A DNA stretch of 60,000 bases from Lineus longissimus (lineage: Eukaryota; Nemertea; Pilidiophora; Heteronemertea; Lineidae), in the NCBI RefSeq assembly GCF_910592395.1, contig NC_088324.1, positions 374,001-434,000 of the forward strand, written 5' to 3'. Numbering within the stretch: the stretch's first letter is position 1; the number at the start of each line of letters is the position of its first letter. The notes under the pieces are model-generated. The model worked only from the letters and a program-made list of their open reading frames with translations. It searched no databases and was not told the origin of the DNA. The translations under genes and the position numbers were made by a program. Positions 57,601 through 60,000 of this stretch are shown here, one piece after another.

Positions 57601-59581
57601 ATTTTGAGTGAGGAGCAAAGACACATCATCATGCTACCTCAGTTCAAAGCTAGGAGTGAGGAGCAAAGACACATCATCATGCTACCTCAGTTCAAAGCTA
57701 GGAGTGAGGAGCAAAGACACATCATCATGCTACCTCAGTACAAAGCTAGGAGTGTGGAGCAAAGACACATCATCATGCTACCTCAGTTCAAAGCTAGGAG
57801 TGAGGAGCAGACACATCATCATGCTACCTCAGTTCAAAGCTAGGAGTGAGGAGCAAAGACACATCATCATGCTACCTCAGTACAAAGCTAGGAGTGAGGA
57901 GCAAAGACACATCATCATGCTACCTCAGTTCAAAGCTAGGAGTGAGGAGCAAAGACACATCATCATGCTACCTCAGTTCAAAGCTAGGAGTGAGGAGCAA
58001 AAACACATCATCATGCTACCTCAGTTCAAAGCTAGGAGTGAGGAGCAAAGACACATCATCATGCTACCTCAGTTCAAAGCTAGGAGTGAGGAGCAAAGAC
58101 ACATCATCATGCCACCTCAGTTCAAAGCTAGAAGTGAGGAGCAAAGACACATCATCATGCTACCTCAGTTCAAAGCTAGGAGTGAGGAGCAAAGACACAT
58201 CATCATGCTACCTCAGTTCAAAGCTAGGAGTGAGGAGCAAAAACATTGCACTGCAAAAACTTTGTATTATTTTTCCTCTCACCTGGCTTATGTATCAACT
58301 CATCATCTTTAAAGATCATCAAGGCATCCTTCACACTCGCATATTTCTCCTTCAGATTATACTCCTTCATCTTTAACTCATTCTCGTTCTTGACCAACTT
58401 CTTGCCTTCTTTCTTCTCTCGTTCCTTTTCTTGCTTCTTCTTCTGAATCTCTTCAGCTGTCTCATAGTGTCTGATCCCGCTCACGTGTGACAATAGATGA
58501 CGCGTTGTTATGGTAACCTGATACATGATGGAGACAATTTTACAGGGTGTGCCAACATAGTTGATAAACATGCCAAATAATCACTGGAAGGAAACTTAAG
58601 GATTGTATACTATCAAAATGATGTGATGAAAACATGGTGGTCAACGTAGACCACCGATCTCGATGGCCTAGTGGTCAACCTCTTGACTACCGGGCCGTTT
58701 GATATTAGAGACTTTCAGCAAAGTCTAATCTCCTACCCATATAACGTATCCCTATCTATAGCCTGTCACCTTGAGATGGAGTGAATGCCCTTGCCTCGTG
58801 AATCAAACAATGCATATATCTGATCAATCGACGGGTGAACCGGATGTTATAGATGGATATCTTTTAAGATGACATCATTACCGTTGGCTCCATTACTCGT
58901 ATCTCAAGAGGGCATCACGTGTCATAACAATATCAACTTCCACGATCATTGTTGGTTTCACTTGGATACGAGGAGTTTTTCTCGCATACCTCGTGACTTA
59001 CATGACATTTTAGAATAAAACTTGGGTACGATTTTGTTACAATGACCGTCGTACATCTTCGGTTAAAAGCATCATTATGTTATCGAGAGAAATCTCACCA
59101 GGACGACAGTTTATCGCCACTTTTCTTCATGAAAACCATGTTGAAGAGATACGAGAGTGCGCGCGCATGATGATTACAAATTCGCTGTGACGCCAGCAGA
59201 TATCCATCTATTATTGGCCGATATATGACATGTCATTTTGAATACGGACAAAGCCTTTTTGAGCTGATGTTTTGTGGTTTGTCCCAGATCATTTCTAGCA
59301 TTATCCTGCAAGTAACTGGTTACCTTTTCCCCCTCAAAGGTTTTCTCTGGAAATTCCTTCACATATTCTTGAACCGGTTTATCAATATCAAGTTGATTGT
59401 TCTCCATCAGCTTGGCAACTATCGTCATGGTGATAACCTTGGAGATGCTGGCTATCCTCATGAATGTCTCCGAGTTGCAGTGGACACGATTCTCAACATC
59501 AGAATAGCCCGATCCTTCTTTCCAGACATGCTCACCATCAACACACACACCAACCACAATTCCTGGGGCACCAACCTCATC
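54657..59581 (-). CDS. LACTB: LACTB serine beta-lactamase-like protein, last four exons
   Basis: Exons on the minus strand: 59581-59324, 58517-58283, 55956-55791, 55260-54657 (stop 54659-54657). About 420 codons; phases agree. LACTB is a mitochondrial intermembrane-space, filament-forming serine protease related to penicillin-binding proteins. Visible: GAPGIVVGVCVDG; RIASISK with the SxxK nucleophile serine; LLSHVSGIRHYE; a Lys/Glu-rich insert in exon 58517-58283, as in vertebrate LACTB; FLYSTHAWTL; NTPYVDNSYKWAGGG; ISHTGGAVGASS with the HTG motif. The N-terminal targeting region lies beyond the window. The intron between 55791 and 55260 begins GCAAGA, so it is a GC-AG intron, and the codon joins as AG|G (Arg). 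A 48-bp and a 65-bp array lie in the intron 58282-55957. Confidence 0.93.
55261..55790 (-). other. LACTB GC-AG intron
   Basis: The minus-strand 5' end reads AAG|GCAAGA and the 3' end CTTTTTTCAG. Joining restores YGRSRFYERNN in frame, as in the family. No GT near 55790 would keep the frame. Confidence 0.75.
56042..56757. mobile_element. Dispersed element with short inverted ends and two internal ~255-bp repeats
   Basis: Left GCTCACCTGTTGTCAAAG is inverted at the right end (CTTTGACAAAGG.TCACAGGTGAGC). Inside, GTAGC.AA.ACA.AACGTGCCA and TTTGACCTCTGTGACCTTG recur about 255 bp apart (near 56141 and 56412). Confidence 0.5.
56762..57246. repeat. 65-bp minisatellite in a LACTB intron
   Basis: About 7.5 units of 65 bp (CCAAAACACACTGTACAGTC, ACTCATATTGATATCAACAC, CATACAATATCTCCCTG). 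Small length variants (TTGATTGATATC) occur. Confidence 0.96.
57606..58243. repeat. 48-bp minisatellite in a LACTB intron
   Basis: About 13 units of 48 bp (GAGGAGCAAAGACACATCAT, CATGCTACCTCAGTTCAAAG, CTAGGAGT). The 16-codon period keeps plus-strand frames open, but the strand is opposite to LACTB and the array is intronic. It ends ~40 bp from the exon donor at 58282. Confidence 0.96.
58518..59323 (-). other. LACTB intron
   Basis: Lies between exons 59581-59324 and 58517-58283. No repeat array was seen. CGATGGCCTAGTGGTCAACC near 58663 weakly resembles a tRNA-type A box. Confidence 0.55.
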
Positions 59582-60000
59582 CTGAAAGAATACAATTCAT
59601 TATTCAAATGTGCGGGATCAAGGGCTCAATATCAGGCTCTTAGAACCTAGATGGTCATGACATATATACAGAACTATTTTACCAATAATCTGTCCAAATG
59701 ATACGACCAGACACTTCTTCCAGCAGGAGATTTTCTACTTCCACACAAGCAAATCAGTCATCAATTGGCACAGTTAAAAACACATCGTGGAGATTCCACT
59801 TCCATACCCGGGTGGACATAACACTCAATTCAATCAATCAAGGAGATTCGTAGGTAAAAAACTTCCTTGTTCCAATTCAATTCACTCATTCTCAACTTGT
59901 TCACCCTCAACAACAAAGACCCACAGATACCTCTGCATTGGAGAGTGCCCTGTATTAATCATTTGCATGGAATAAGTGTTCACTTCAATCAACATCAAAC
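59582..60000 (-). other. LACTB intron or upstream sequence at window edge
   Basis: Upstream of the acceptor of exon 59581-59324. The N-terminal LACTB exon was not recognised here. Confidence 0.5.

Noticed and set aside
57604-58376. Plus-strand frames of 176-234 residues (RSEEQRHIIMLPQFKA)
   Set aside because: A 48-bp intronic satellite antisense to LACTB. The frame is open because 48 is divisible by three.
58655-58730. tRNA-like sequence (GATGGCCTAGTGGTCAACC)
   Set aside because: Only an A-box-like stretch is present. No B box or cloverleaf pairing could be found.

Overview
The window is animal nuclear DNA. It has spliced genes with GT-AG introns, long introns, many minisatellites, a CR1/L2-type LINE and several terminal-inverted-repeat (TIR) elements. 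The best guess is an amphioxus-like marine invertebrate (Branchiostoma). At least six tandem repeats straddle exon-intron borders, which I recall as a known peculiarity of amphioxus loci. The species is inference.

Layout. 1-9130 (+): the last ten exons of a lysosomal beta-mannosidase gene (MANBA, GH2 family), with both catalytic glutamate motifs present. Its introns hold 70-bp, 29-bp and 28-bp minisatellites and a dead LINE end. 9131-12480: 3' flank, a foldback element and a 59-bp array. 12496-16540 (+): a disrupted CDK5RAP3 gene (UFMylation adaptor). Seven exon pieces are recognisable, with two in-frame stops, a lost donor and a missing exon start. 16541-20470: no recognised gene, small repeats.

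20488-27972 (-): one uninterrupted 2494-codon reading frame. It encodes about 42 ankyrin repeats, a Mab-21/cGAS-like nucleotidyltransferase with the GS and acidic-triad residues intact, and a C-terminal 31-residue repeat tail. It looks like an ankyrin-armed cGAS-like receptor (cGLR) and is the most interesting gene here.

27594-47783: a tandem direct duplication of a unit of about 8 kb. The unit contains the 5' end and upstream flank of the ankyrin-cGLR gene, and the junction shows 5-bp microhomology (CCCAG). Copy 2 (35570-47783) has since gained a 2872-bp TIR-bounded tandem element with a CTCT target duplication, a 96-bp insert with a 15-bp direct repeat, a ~640-bp insert with a large palindrome, and a 5'-truncated LINE. 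The duplicated gene start is a dead fragment.

47784-54656: repeats, MITE-like elements and a short terminal exon of an uncertain gene (50103-50268, +) whose acceptor and exon start are triplicated. 54657-59581 (-): the last four exons of LACTB, a mitochondrial serine beta-lactamase-like protein, with 65-bp and 48-bp arrays in its introns.

The genes do not form a functional unit. They are separate housekeeping genes (MANBA, CDK5RAP3, LACTB) plus one probable innate-immune receptor in a fast-changing, repeat-rich setting. Exon limits were set by eye from splice motifs and remembered family sequences. No search was run.
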